From Chitinophagaceae bacterium (lineage in GTDB: Bacteria > Bacteroidota > Bacteroidia > Chitinophagales > Chitinophagaceae): a stretch of DNA of 32,930 bases. Below are positions 15,136-23,822 of the stretch, piece after piece. A program made the position numbers and the translations under genes. The DNA lies in the NCBI GenBank assembly GCA_027489035.1, contig JAIYAN010000014.1, forward strand, positions 1 to 32,930. Direction: 5' to 3'. Position 1 is the stretch's first letter, and the number at the start of each line of letters is the position of its first letter. The notes under the pieces are model-generated. The model did not search any database, had not been told where the DNA came from, and saw only the letters and a list, made by a program, of their open reading frames with translations.

Positions 15136-16578
15136 TTAAAAAGAAGCACTCTTAGGATATCTCGGAAAAGGAATCACATCTCTGATATTTCCCATTCCAG
15201 TTACAAACAATACGATTCTTTCAAAACCAAGTCCAAAGCCAGCGTGCGGACAAGCACCGAATCTTCTTGTATCTAAATACCAATCCAATTCTTCGGTTGG
15301 AATATGCATTTCGTTCATTCTTTGAGTAAGCTTATCCAACCTTTCTTCTCTTTGTGAACCACCAACAATTTCACCAATTCCTGGTGCTAGAATATCCATC
15401 GCAGCTACGGTTTTACCATCATCATTCTGGCGCATGTAAAACGCTTTTATGTCTTTTGGATAGTTGGTAAGGATTACCGGTTTTTTAAAATGTTTTTCTA
15501 CCAAATATCTTTCGTGCTCACTTTGTAAATCAATTCCCCATTCGTTAATTAAATACTGGAATTTCTTTTTCTTGTTGTGATTCGATTCGCGTAAAATATC
15601 AATCGCTTCGGTGTATGTAATTCTTTCAAAATCATTGTTTACCACAAACTCCAACTTTTCAATCAAACCCATTTCACTTCTTTCGTTTTGTGGTTTTGAT
15701 TTTTCTTCTTCTTCCAATCTTTGTGCTAAAAATTCCAAATCTTCGCGATTGTTGTCCATCGCGTGTTTGATAATGTATTTGATAAATTCTTCCGCAAGAT
15801 TCATGTTGTCTTCCAAATCGCTAAAAGCCATTTCGGGTTCGATCATCCAAAACTCTGCAAGGTGACGAGTAGTGTTGCTGTTCTCTGCACGGAAGGTTGG
15901 ACCAAAAGTATAAATATCACTAAACGCCATCGCAGCCAATTCGCCTTCCAATTGTCCACTAACGGTTAAGTTTGTACTACGGCCAAAAAAATCATCTTTG
16001 AAATTGATAGATCCATCATCATTTTTTGGCGCGGTTCCATCAAGTGGCAAGGTGGTTACTTTAAACATTTCACCAGCACCTTCTGCATCGCTTGCTGTAA
16101 TAATGGGTGTATGTAAATAAACAAAGTTCTTTTTGTTGAAAAATTCATGAATCGCAAAAGCCAGTGCGTGACGAACCCTAAAAATTGCACCGAACGTGTT
16201 GGTGCGGAATCGTAGATGTGCAATCTCTCTCAAAAATTCCAAGCTGTGCTTTTTAGGTTGCAATGGAAATTTTTCAGCATCACTATCACCCAATATTTCT
16301 ACGCTATTGGCAATTAATTCTACTTTTTGACCTTTTCCCAATGAAGGAATAATTTCACCCACCGCTTTAATACAAGCACCAGTGGTGATTCTTTTAATGG
16401 TTGTTTCATCCAAAGAGCCCAATGCCACTACTACTTGTAAGTTATTGTTGGTAGATCCGTCGTTTAAAGCTATAAATTGGTTATTGCGAAACGTTCTTAC
16501 CCAACCCATTACGGTTGTTTGATAATTTGTTTTATCTGAGGTTAAAAGTTCTTTAATTCTACTGCGATTATTAAACAT
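15136..16578 (-). CDS. asnS: Asparaginyl-tRNA synthetase
   Basis: The enzyme has 480 residues from the ATG at 16578. The frame can be extended upstream to a TTG at 16599, but the ATG gives the usual start [14 protein letters not shown]. An OB-fold anticodon-binding domain covers about 15-110 ([19 protein letters not shown]). The class II catalytic core has motif 2 [20 protein letters not shown], with the Asn-type context, and motif 3 [12 protein letters not shown]. The charged insert near 260-310 is typical of longer Bacteroidota AsnRS. It charges tRNA-Asn with asparagine in the cytosol. It lies 49 nt downstream of the DEAD-box gene on the same strand and may share its transcript. The C-terminus ends PRYPKSASF, immediately followed by a palindromic repeat. 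Confidence 0.97.
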   Translation of the reverse strand: MFNNRSRIKELLTSDKTNYQTTVMGWVRTFRNNQFIALNDGSTNNNLQVVVALGSLDETTIKRITTGACIKAVGEIIPSLGKGQKVELIANSVEILGDSDAEKFPLQPKKHSLEFLREIAHLRFRTNTFGAIFRVRHALAFAIHEFFNKKNFVYLHTPIITASDAEGAGEMFKVTTLPLDGTAPKNDDGSINFKDDFFGRSTNLTVSGQLEGELAAMAFSDIYTFGPTFRAENSNTTRHLAEFWMIEPEMAFSDLEDNMNLAEEFIKYIIKHAMDNNREDLEFLAQRLEEEEKSKPQNERSEMGLIEKLEFVVNNDFERITYTEAIDILRESNHNKKKKFQYLINEWGIDLQSEHERYLVEKHFKKPVILTNYPKDIKAFYMRQNDDGKTVAAMDILAPGIGEIVGGSQREERLDKLTQRMNEMHIPTEELDWYLDTRRFGACPHAGFGLGFERIVLFVTGMGNIRDVIPFPRYPKSASF

Positions 16579-16627
16579 GTTTAAATTATTTTCAAACAAA
16601 GATAAAAATCATTGATGATTATTAATC

Positions 16628-17884
16628 TTATTTTGATGATTGTCTTGAAAAGGACTTATTCGCTGGTTTATTGAATTTGCGATTGTTGTTTGGTCTTCCA
16701 CCTTGTGGCTTTTTGGGCGCAGGTGCAAATTTACTTTGTGGTTTAAATTCAACATGATACAAATGTGAACTGTTTACCGGAATAGACTTACCAATCAACT
16801 TTTGAATGTCTTTTAAGTATGGTACTTCTTCTTCTTCACAAAAAGAGAAAGCAATACCACTCAATCCAGCTCTACCGGTACGGCCTATACGATGCACATA
16901 AGTTTCTGGAATGTTCGGCAATTCGTAATTGATTACGTGTGTAAGTTCATCCACATCAATTCCTCTTGCTGCAATATCCGTAGCCACCAATACACGCGTG
17001 GTTCTATCTTTAAAATTCGATAATGCGCGTTGGCGTGCGTTTTGAGATTTGTTGCCGTGAATGGCTTCAGCCTTGATATTTATTTTAATCAAATCCTTTA
17101 CTACTTTATCCGCGCCGTGTTTGGTACGGGTAAAAACAAGTGCAGATTTAATTTCTTTATCTTCTAAAATAAAATTCAACAACGATTTTTTATTCGCTTT
17201 ATCTACATAAAATAAAGATTGTTGAATGGTATCGGCTGTTGAAGAAACCGGAGTAACTTCTACTTTTTCGGGATCGGTTAAAATGGCATTTGCCAGCGAT
17301 TGAATTTCCATTGGCATGGTTGCCGAAAAGAAAAGCGTTTGTCTTTTTTGAGGAAGCTTTGTGATAACGCGTTTTACATCATGCACAAAACCCATATCGA
17401 GCATACGATCAGCCTCATCCAATACAAAAATTTCAATGTCTTTTAAATTGATAAATCCTTGATTCATTAGATCGAGTAACCTTCCTGGCGTAGCTACTAA
17501 AATATCTGTACCTCTTTGTAATGCTTGAGTTTGTGGCACTTGACTAACGCCGCCAAAAATTACCAATGGCTTCAATCGTAAATGACGACCATAAGCTTTA
17601 AAACTCTCTTCAATTTGAATAGCAAGCTCGCGGGTTGGCGTTAAAATTAAAGCGCGAATATTTTTTTCGCCGGGTCTTTGTGCAAAAGGTTTGCTCAACA
17701 ATTGGAGCATTGGAATAGCGAAAGCGGCTGTTTTACCAGTGCCTGTTTGCGCGCAACCAAGTAGGTCTTTTCCTTTTAAAATGATTGGAATAGATTTTTG
17801 CTGAATGGGTGTGGGAGACGTGTAGCCTTCCTCGTGAAGCGCATTTAAAATGGGCTCAATGATTTGTAGTTCTGTAAATAACAA
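16628..17884 (-). CDS. DEAD-box RNA helicase, RhlE-like
   Basis: The protein has 418 residues. All superfamily 2 motifs are present: Q motif (SPTPIQ, 23-28), Walker A AQTGTGKT (45-52), PTREL, GG, TPGR, DEAD (156-159), SAT (187-189), ARGIDVDELTHVINY and HRIGRTGRAG. A basic, Q/N/K-rich tail follows from about residue 375 (GGRPNNNRKFNKPANKSF), as in RhlE-type proteins that bind structured RNA. The only start that keeps the Q motif is a TTG at 17884 (or a neighbouring ATT). No ATG lies in frame nearby, and the first internal ATG falls after Walker A. It probably works in rRNA or mRNA remodelling and is upstream of asnS with a 49-nt gap. Confidence 0.93.
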   Translation of the reverse strand: MLFTELQIIEPILNALHEEGYTSPTPIQQKSIPIILKGKDLLGCAQTGTGKTAAFAIPMLQLLSKPFAQRPGEKNIRALILTPTRELAIQIEESFKAYGRHLRLKPLVIFGGVSQVPQTQALQRGTDILVATPGRLLDLMNQGFINLKDIEIFVLDEADRMLDMGFVHDVKRVITKLPQKRQTLFFSATMPMEIQSLANAILTDPEKVEVTPVSSTADTIQQSLFYVDKANKKSLLNFILEDKEIKSALVFTRTKHGADKVVKDLIKINIKAEAIHGNKSQNARQRALSNFKDRTTRVLVATDIAARGIDVDELTHVINYELPNIPETYVHRIGRTGRAGLSGIAFSFCEEEEVPYLKDIQKLIGKSIPVNSSHLYHVEFKPQSKFAPAPKKPQGGRPNNNRKFNKPANKSFSRQSSK

Positions 17885-17981
17885 AATTATATTATTAAAA
17901 AATGAGTGCGGAAATGGAAATAAGCTCCATCATCAAAATAGGTTGCTGAATCAGCGATTATTGGGGAAAATAAATCATCAA

Positions 17982-18000
17982 TAAAACCGGCTTTGAGCCG
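17982..18000 (-). terminator. nhaA terminator
   Basis: On the minus strand CGGCT-CAA-AGCCG is followed by GTTTTAT, 23 nt after the nhaA stop. The short 5-bp GC-rich stem with a 3-nt loop makes it a modest but well-placed terminator. Confidence 0.6.
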
Positions 18001-18022
18001 CGGAATAGTTTAAAGATAGGCT

Positions 18023-19174
18023 TTATTGCTCAATTGTGGAAGTTCTTTTTAAAGTCCTACTTAAAATTATAAATCCAATCACTCCAGAAATCAACGACGC
18101 AATCAATACCATCAGTTTTGCATTGTTTGCTACTGTTTCATTTTTAAAAGCAAGTATCGTAATAAAAACAGACATGGTAAAACCTATGCCAGCTATAGAT
18201 CCTATGCCTAACATATGACGCCATTTTAAACCTTTGGGCAATTGACAAAATTTTAAAACAGTAGCTAAATAAGTAAATAAAATAATGCCAATTGGTTTAC
18301 CAATAATCAATCCCAACGCTATGCCTAATGTATAATTTTCGGAAATAATTTGCGAAATGCTTGCGTTTAAAAATATGGAAGTGTTGGCTAATGCAAATAT
18401 TGGAAGTATAAAAAACGCAACTGGTTTGTGTAAAAGATTTTGAAGGGAATATGCGTTTGAATCTGTACTTCCGTTCTCAAAAGGAATTACAAATGCCAAT
18501 AAAACGCCGGTGATTGTTGCATGAATTCCGGAGTGTAGCATAAAATACCACATGGCTATTCCGCCAATTAAGTAAATGAAAAGTGAATTTAATTTTAGTT
18601 TATTTAATATTATCAGTACCGCATAAATGCCAAGTGCTAAAAAAAGATTCATCCAAACCAATGACGAGGTGTAAAAAAAACCAATGATCGCAATTGCACC
18701 AAGGTCGTCGACTACGGCAAGTGCGGTGAGAAATATTTTTAATGAAACGGGAACGCGGTTTCCCAATAATGATAAAATTCCCAATGAAAAAGCAATATCT
18801 GTTGCCATCGGAATTCCAAAACCAGATTGGGTTTCTGTGCCCCAATTAAAAGCCAGATAAACACAAGCTGGAACAAGCATTCCACCTATTGCAGCTAATA
18901 TGGGCAACATCGCTTCTCGTTTATTTGACAACTCCCTATAAAACAATTCACGCTTCAACTCCAAACCAACGAGAAGAAAAAAGATAGTCATTATTCCGTC
19001 GTTAATCCAATGCTCAACAGTTTCATTAAATAATGAAAGTTGCCAAAAATGATGATACGCTTTTCCAAAATTAGAATTCGTAATGATAAGCGAAAAAATC
19101 GTTGCAATAATTAAAACTATTCCTGTAGATTTTTCGCTTTTAAAAAAGTATTTTAGATGTTTAGTTAACTTCAT
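18023..19174 (-). CDS. nhaA: Na+/H+ antiporter NhaA
   Basis: The protein has 383 residues and about 11-12 membrane helices. Key residues are visible: D126 in IPMATDIAFSLGIL and the D156-D157 pair in LTALAVVDDLGAIAI, matching the transport-site aspartates of E. coli NhaA (D133, D163, D164). The motif FFLLVGLELKREL (65-77) is also typical. It exports Na+ or Li+ in exchange for protons at the inner membrane, for pH and salt balance. A DUF1003 membrane protein lies 74 nt upstream on the same strand and could be cotranscribed. The terminator at 17982-18000 closes the unit. Confidence 0.97.
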   Translation of the reverse strand: MKLTKHLKYFFKSEKSTGIVLIIATIFSLIITNSNFGKAYHHFWQLSLFNETVEHWINDGIMTIFFLLVGLELKRELFYRELSNKREAMLPILAAIGGMLVPACVYLAFNWGTETQSGFGIPMATDIAFSLGILSLLGNRVPVSLKIFLTALAVVDDLGAIAIIGFFYTSSLVWMNLFLALGIYAVLIILNKLKLNSLFIYLIGGIAMWYFMLHSGIHATITGVLLAFVIPFENGSTDSNAYSLQNLLHKPVAFFILPIFALANTSIFLNASISQIISENYTLGIALGLIIGKPIGIILFTYLATVLKFCQLPKGLKWRHMLGIGSIAGIGFTMSVFITILAFKNETVANNAKLMVLIASLISGVIGFIILSRTLKRTSTIEQ

Positions 19175-19248
19175 TTCTGCCTTTGTAATAAATTTATTGA
19201 AATGAATAGCATTGTTAGTATGATTTGTTTAGGAACTATAAATGATAC

Positions 19249-19662
19249 TTATTTTGCTTTCATCTCTTCCATAATTTTCAAAATCTTATCCAACTTTTCA
19301 ATTTCAATTTTTGATAATTGTTTTTGTAATGCCTCAATTTCAAGCTTTGCTTCAATATTCGTTTTGTAATCTGCTGCAGCTTGGATTCTATCGCGGTCGT
19401 TTTGGCGATTTTGTGACATCATAATAATTGGCGCGGCATATGCTGCTTGTGTAGAAAACAACAAGTTCAATAAAATAAAAGGGTATGGATCCCAATGCTT
19501 AAAATAAGCAATGACATTAATCATCATCCAAATTAAAACAACAATAGATTGATAGATAATAAACCGCCAAGAACCCATACCACTCGCTACCTTATCCGCT
19601 AATCGTTGTCCAATTGTAGATGCTATCTCGTGTTCTTCGTGCCAAGTTGGTATCTTTTTCAT
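19249..19662 (-). CDS. DUF1003 small membrane protein
   Basis: The protein has 137 residues with a hydrophilic start (KKIPTWHEEHEIASTIGQRL), two transmembrane helices (about 33-52 and 58-78), the conserved block LLNLLFSTQAAYAAPIIMMS and QNRQNDRDR, then a C-terminal coiled coil (about 95-137). This matches the DUF1003 family. The function is not established. The arrangement suggests an oligomeric inner-membrane protein with a cytosolic coiled coil. It is transcribed toward nhaA with a 74-nt gap and diverges from the outer-membrane barrel gene. Confidence 0.85.
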   Translation of the reverse strand: MKKIPTWHEEHEIASTIGQRLADKVASGMGSWRFIIYQSIVVLIWMMINVIAYFKHWDPYPFILLNLLFSTQAAYAAPIIMMSQNRQNDRDRIQAAADYKTNIEAKLEIEALQKQLSKIEIEKLDKILKIMEEMKAK

Positions 19663-19820
19663 TTTAGTTTTTTTGTTGGGGGAATTGATTTTCTAATTAT
19701 GGCACAATGTGGTTTTCTTTATGCCAATATTATTAAACAGAAAGTTTTAGTTTTTAAAATTAATATTAATTAATCAGCAATAAATTAAAACCTTTAACCA
19801 TTATTTAAAAGTTATTCAAC

Positions 19821-19828
19821 TAAATTTG
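19821..19828 (+). promoter_or_regulatory. -7 box TAAATTTG for the barrel gene
   Basis: The box matches TAnnTTTG exactly and ends 18 nt before the ATG at 19847. It overlaps a TTG that could be taken as an alternative start, which supports the downstream ATG as the real one. No clear -33 element was seen. Confidence 0.55.
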
Positions 19829-19846
19829 CCCGATAAGTTAAAAATT

Positions 19847-20569
19847 ATGAGAAAATTTTCTATGTTGATATTGGGTGTTCTTGTTTCAATAATTGCAAGT
19901 GCACAAATAAATCCCTCCGACGGAAAAATGAATTTTTCGCCTAAAGCTAACGATCATTTTATGGTTCAGTTTAGTTCCGATAATTGGTTAAATGCACCCG
20001 ATAGCATTCAATCTAAAACAAAAAGTAATTCAAGAGGCGTTAATATTTATGTGATGTATGATAAGTCATTCAAAGAAAATCCAAAATACAGTATTGCATT
20101 CGGAATTGGTATTGGTACAAGTAATATTTATTTTGATAAAATGACTGTAAATATCAACGGCAGTACACCACAATTAAGTTTTGATAATTTAGATACATCC
20201 TTTCGTTTTAATAAATTTAAAGTTTCTACAGCTTATGCAGAAATTCCTCTAGAATTCAGATATTTTTCTAATCCTAAAAATCCAAACAAATCTTTTAAAG
20301 TAGCAGTAGGTGCAAAAATTGGAACATTAATTAATGCACACACTAAAGGGAAAACATTGCTTAACGCTTCGGGTACAACAATCAATCAGTTTACTCAAAA
20401 AGTTACAGCTAAAGGATATTTCAACACAACACGTATTGCCGCTACTGCTAGAGTTGGTTATGGCAATTTTTCGGTTTTTGGATCTTATAATTTAACCACC
20501 ATGTTTAAAGACAATGTTGCAGCAAATATTAAATTGTTGCAATTGGGTATTTGTTTCAGTGGTTTGTAA
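19847..20569 (+). CDS. Outer-membrane beta-barrel protein (PorT-like)
   Basis: The protein has 240 residues from the ATG at 19847. An in-frame TTG at 19826 lies inside the promoter box and is rejected. The signal peptide is MRKFSMLILGVLVSIIASAQ with cleavage after A-Q. The mature part has alternating strands (YSIAFGIGIGTSNIYF, AEIPLEFRYFS, FKVAVGAKIGTLI, IAATARVGYGNFSVFGSY) and ends in a hydrophobic aromatic strand, as in small PorT-like or OMP_b-brl_2 barrels. It probably sits in the outer membrane. The function is unknown. It has its own promoter and a terminator at 20595-20620. Confidence 0.8.
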   Translation: MRKFSMLILGVLVSIIASAQINPSDGKMNFSPKANDHFMVQFSSDNWLNAPDSIQSKTKSNSRGVNIYVMYDKSFKENPKYSIAFGIGIGTSNIYFDKMTVNINGSTPQLSFDNLDTSFRFNKFKVSTAYAEIPLEFRYFSNPKNPNKSFKVAVGAKIGTLINAHTKGKTLLNASGTTINQFTQKVTAKGYFNTTRIAATARVGYGNFSVFGSYNLTTMFKDNVAANIKLLQLGICFSGL

Positions 20570-20594
20570 AATAAATTACAATTTCATTGTTAAT

Positions 20595-20620
20595 AATCCC
20601 GCTCTTTTGCGGGGTTTTTT
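20595..20620 (+). terminator. Terminator of the barrel gene
   Basis: The stem AATCCCGC (20595-20602) and GCGGGGTT (20609-20616) has one T-G pair and a 6-nt loop, followed by a T-run to 20620. The T-run also forms the -33 TTTG of the next promoter. Confidence 0.85.
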
Positions 20621-20649
20621 GTTTACTGTTGGCTTATCAACTATTTTTG
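20618..20649 (+). promoter_or_regulatory. Promoter for the PurF-like gene
   Basis: TTTG (20618-20621), a 20-nt spacer and TATTTTTG (20642-20649) match the Bacteroidota -33/-7 consensus. The ATG is at 20675, 25 nt after the box. The -33 box is embedded in the preceding terminator's T-run. Confidence 0.65.
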
Positions 20650-20674
20650 CTTCTTAATTCCTGATTTTACTACC

Positions 20675-22522
20675 ATGAGCGACGAAATAAAACACGAATG
20701 CGGTTTGGCTTTAATTAGATTGCGTAAACCTTTTAGCTATTATCAACAAAAATATAACAACGTTTTATACGGGTTAAATAAGTTGTATTTATTGATGGAA
20801 AAACAGCACAATCGCGGACAAGACGGTGCTGGGGTTGCAGCCATAAAATTAGATACAGAACCCGGTTATCCATTTCTGTATCGGATTAGAAGCAATGCCC
20901 ATCAACCCATTGCAGATTTGTTTGAAAAAATAGGACAAGAAATTGCCGAAATAGAAAAATATCAACCAGAAATTAAGCATCATCCCGGATTAATGAAAGG
21001 CCACATCAACGTGATGGGAGAATTATTGTTGGGGCATTTGCGTTATGGCACACAAGGGAAAAACGATGTTGCTTTTTGTCACCCTTTTATTAAAAAAGAT
21101 ATTATTCCGGCAAGAAACATGGCATTGGCTGGAAATTTTAATCTAGTAAATACCGAAGAGCTATTTAAGCTGATACAAATTGATGCAGATGCATTTCAGA
21201 AACAAAGCGATTTGGCGGCAATGATGGAGGTGATACATCATTATTTGGTAGAAGCCGACAAACAAAATCCAGAAGAGATTAACATTGTTGATGTATTAAA
21301 AAAATCAGTGCAATTGTTTGATGGTGGATTCAATTTTGCCGGAATTACTGGAGGAGGAGAATCTTTTGTAGTTCGCGATGCACATGGCATAAGACCATCA
21401 TACTATTATATTAGCGATGATGTGGTGGTTGCAGCAAGTGAAAGAGCTGCCATAAGAACTGCATTCAACCTTGAAGAAAATGAGGTGAAAGAATTGATGC
21501 CAGGAATGGGGTTAATTGTACATGAAAATGGTGATTATCAAATAGAACAAATTATAGAAGCTAAAGAAAGAAAGGCCTGTAGTTTTGAACGAATATATTT
21601 CAGTCGTGGTAGCGATGAAAAGATTTATAGAGAACGTATAGCATTGGGTTACAACCTCAGCAACATTGTACTCAACGCCATTAATTATGATTTAAGAAAC
21701 ACCATTTTTTCTTTTATTCCCAATACGGCTGAAACCGCTTTTTATGGTTTAATAAAAGGCGCAGAAGATTATCTCAATAAAATCAAAATAGAAAGAATAT
21801 TAAGTTGGGGAAATGATTATGATGCAGAGAAGCTTTCTGAAATGATAAACCGGAAGGTGCGCATAGAAAAAATTGCCATTAAAGACGTTAAACTAAGAAC
21901 CTTCATAACGGAAGACAATAGCCGAAATGAAATGGTTCAACACGTTTATGACATTACTTATGGAACGGTAAAAAAAGATGTAGATACTTTGGTGGTGATT
22001 GATGATAGTATTGTGCGTGGAACCACTTTAAAAGAAAGCATCATCCGCATGTTGGGCAGATTAAATCCTAAAAAAATTATAGTTGTTTCATCAGCACCGC
22101 AAATAAGATATCCCGATTGTTATGGAATAGACATGAGCAAACTAGGCGATTTTGTTGCGTTTCGTGCAGCGATTGCGCTTTTAAAAGAAACGAACAATAG
22201 CGAGTTGCTTAATCAATTATTAGAAAAATGTAATGAGCTTGAAAGCAATAAAATGCTGGATAGTGTAAACGTAGTTCGTGAAATTTATAACCCATTTTCA
22301 ACAGAACAGATTTCAGCAAAAATTGCAGAATTAATAACACCCGAAGATTTTAAAATTCCTGTTGAAGTCATTTATCAAAGCATTGAAGCATTGCACGAAG
22401 CTTGTCCAAACAATAAAGGCGATTGGTATTTTACAGGCGACTATCCAACAAAAGGCGGTAATCGCGTTTGTAATAAAGCGTTGATGAATTATTTGGAAGG
22501 AAAAAACGTGCGTGGATATTAA
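20675..22522 (+). CDS. purF: Amidophosphoribosyltransferase (long Bacteroidota PurF-like form)
   Basis: The protein has 615 residues, longer than the roughly 470-510 of standard PurF. The N-terminal class II glutaminase domain has a candidate nucleophile Cys9 after an 8-residue propeptide (MSDEIKHE|CGLALI), the block KQHNRGQDGAGVA, and GHLRYGTQG. The C-terminal phosphoribosyltransferase domain has the PRPP loop VVIDDSIVRGTT at 440-451. It would make 5-phosphoribosylamine from PRPP and glutamine, the first step of purine synthesis. Several Bacteroidota carry this long form besides a standard PurF, so its exact role may differ. The sixA-like gene follows after 16 nt. Confidence 0.85.
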   Translation: MSDEIKHECGLALIRLRKPFSYYQQKYNNVLYGLNKLYLLMEKQHNRGQDGAGVAAIKLDTEPGYPFLYRIRSNAHQPIADLFEKIGQEIAEIEKYQPEIKHHPGLMKGHINVMGELLLGHLRYGTQGKNDVAFCHPFIKKDIIPARNMALAGNFNLVNTEELFKLIQIDADAFQKQSDLAAMMEVIHHYLVEADKQNPEEINIVDVLKKSVQLFDGGFNFAGITGGGESFVVRDAHGIRPSYYYISDDVVVAASERAAIRTAFNLEENEVKELMPGMGLIVHENGDYQIEQIIEAKERKACSFERIYFSRGSDEKIYRERIALGYNLSNIVLNAINYDLRNTIFSFIPNTAETAFYGLIKGAEDYLNKIKIERILSWGNDYDAEKLSEMINRKVRIEKIAIKDVKLRTFITEDNSRNEMVQHVYDITYGTVKKDVDTLVVIDDSIVRGTTLKESIIRMLGRLNPKKIIVVSSAPQIRYPDCYGIDMSKLGDFVAFRAAIALLKETNNSELLNQLLEKCNELESNKMLDSVNVVREIYNPFSTEQISAKIAELITPEDFKIPVEVIYQSIEALHEACPNNKGDWYFTGDYPTKGGNRVCNKALMNYLEGKNVRGY

Positions 22523-22538
22523 CTCGAAAAACGGCTAA

Positions 22539-23033
22539 ATGAAAACGCTAATAATCGTTAGACATGCAAAAAGCAGTTGGGCAAATGCTGATCAAACAGA
22601 TTTTGAACGACCGTTAAATGACCGTGGAAATAAGGATGCGCCAGAAATGGCGAAACGATTATTGGATAAAAAAATCAACATCAATCATTTGGTTTCGAGT
22701 ACCGCAAAAAGGGCCATGCAAACTTGTGTTCATTTTTGTAAAGTACTAAATATTCAAAAAGAAGAAATTCAAAAAGAAGAAATTTTATATCATTCATCTT
22801 CTGAAACCATTCATTATGTGGTAGGAAAGATTAATAATGAGTTTGATACGGTTGCCGTATTTTGTCACAATCCCGGAATAACAGATTTTGTAAATACGCT
22901 TGTAGGAAAAGTAAAAATTGACGATATGCCCACCTGTGGCATGTTTGCCATAAAAGCGGACATTTCCGATTGGAAGGAGTTTTATGCTGCCGAAAAGGAG
23001 TTTGTGTTTTTTGATTATCCGAAGAATGTTTGA
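22539..23033 (+). CDS. SixA-like histidine phosphatase
   Basis: The protein has 164 residues. The phosphatase signature R8-H9-A-K-S-S-W is at the N-terminus, and the second catalytic histidine is H110 in VAVFCHNPGITDF. With ERPLNDRG (23-30) this matches the SixA branch of the histidine phosphatase superfamily, which in E. coli acts on phosphohistidine proteins. The size is normal and no membrane segment is present. It follows the PurF-like gene by 16 nt, so it is probably cotranscribed, though no functional link is obvious. A perfect 15-bp tandem duplication at 22752-22781 gives IQKEEIQKEE in a surface loop. Confidence 0.88.
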   Translation: MKTLIIVRHAKSSWANADQTDFERPLNDRGNKDAPEMAKRLLDKKININHLVSSTAKRAMQTCVHFCKVLNIQKEEIQKEEILYHSSSETIHYVVGKINNEFDTVAVFCHNPGITDFVNTLVGKVKIDDMPTCGMFAIKADISDWKEFYAAEKEFVFFDYPKNV

Positions 23034-23303
23034 AACGTTAATGAGGTTTGAGATGTTTTTGAGGTTTTTGAGGTTGGAAACATTTTACATTTATTAGCAT
23101 CTTTGTTTTACAAAAAACTTCGTGACTTCTGGCGCCGGTTTCCAAACCGGTGTCTACAAGAGCTTCAAAAAGTCAGAGCGAAAATTAACTTTTGACTTTT
23201 TTCTTCATTCACATTCTGTTTCTCTATCTAATCAAAAAAACTTCGTGCCTTTGTGTCTTCGTGCCTTCGTGTTTCAAATTCTTCGCGATATCAAGTTTAA
23301 ACT
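23034..23303 (-). repeat. Composite repeat module, inverted relative to the 14.9-kb copy
   Basis: Read on the minus strand from about 23272: ACGAAGGCACGAAGACAC, GCACGAAG, a T-run, a block of about 100 bp with palindrome CCGGTTTGGAAACCGG (23135-23150), another CACGAAG-T-run, GTAAAACAAAG, GCTAATAAATG and TTCCAACCTC. It matches 14907-15103 closely, with a 12-nt indel. Together with TTGAGG words at 23040-23075 it fills the space after sixA. Two frames here (99 and 63 codons) are only repeat translation. Confidence 0.8.
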
Positions 23304-23341
23304 CCCTTCACCTTTCGGGGGAAGGGTTGGGGAAGGGGGCT
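23304..23341 (-). repeat. AGCCCCC-type element overlapping the GNAT 3' end
   Basis: On the minus strand AGCCCCCTTCCCCAACCC then TTCCCCCGAAAGGTGAAGG. It is a longer variant of the element at 15108-15135 and 29439-29465. It contributes the last codons and the stop of the GNAT gene. Confidence 0.7.
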
Positions 23342-23799
23342 TTCATTTCAAAATACACCGCCGTTGGCTCGGGGTTAAAATAATAAGCTTCGGTTTCCAC
23401 AAATCCATGTTTGGCATATAGATTCATTGCGGGTGTCATGGTATTTAATGTATCAAGCTTAATGGTTTTATATCCATTTTCGTTTGCGAAACTGATGGAT
23501 AGTTTTAGCAGGTTTTCTCCAATGCCCATTCGTTGAAAATCAGGTTTAACGTACATACGCTTCAGTTCCGCAACACCTTCATCAATTTTTCTAACAGCTA
23601 CACAAGCCACAAAATCATTTTCATGTTTGCATAAAATTATGCAGCCATGAGGAGGACCATACATGGTTTTGAGAATCTTTAATTCCTCATCAAATTTCTG
23701 AAAAGAGAGATCAATATTCAACCAATTGGAATACTCTAAAAACAATTTCATTGCTGCTTCATATTCATTGGAATTAGAAACAAAAATATAATCAAGCAT
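23308..23799 (-). CDS. GNAT-family N-acetyltransferase with repeat-derived C-terminus
   Basis: The protein has 163 residues. The acetyl-CoA loop VKPDFQRMGIGENLL (about 93-107), the following helix and NLYAKHGFVETEAYYF are typical of GNAT enzymes that acetylate small molecules or protein ends. The substrate is unknown. The last ten residues (APFPNPSPER) and the TGA are encoded by a copy of the GC-rich AGCCCCC element (23304-23341), so the native stop was apparently replaced. The gene starts 23 nt after the stop of the EamA gene on the same strand and probably shares its transcript. Confidence 0.85.
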   Translation of the reverse strand: MLDYIFVSNSNEYEAAMKLFLEYSNWLNIDLSFQKFDEELKILKTMYGPPHGCIILCKHENDFVACVAVRKIDEGVAELKRMYVKPDFQRMGIGENLLKLSISFANENGYKTIKLDTLNTMTPAMNLYAKHGFVETEAYYFNPEPTAVYFEMKAPFPNPSPER

Positions 23800-23822
23800 T
23801 TTAAAAATAGTTTTTACTCGGT

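Noticed and set aside
23122..23421. Plus-strand frames of 99 and 63 codons downstream of sixA
   Set aside because: They translate the inverted composite repeat and the GC-rich element, and overlap the 3' end of the GNAT gene on the other strand.
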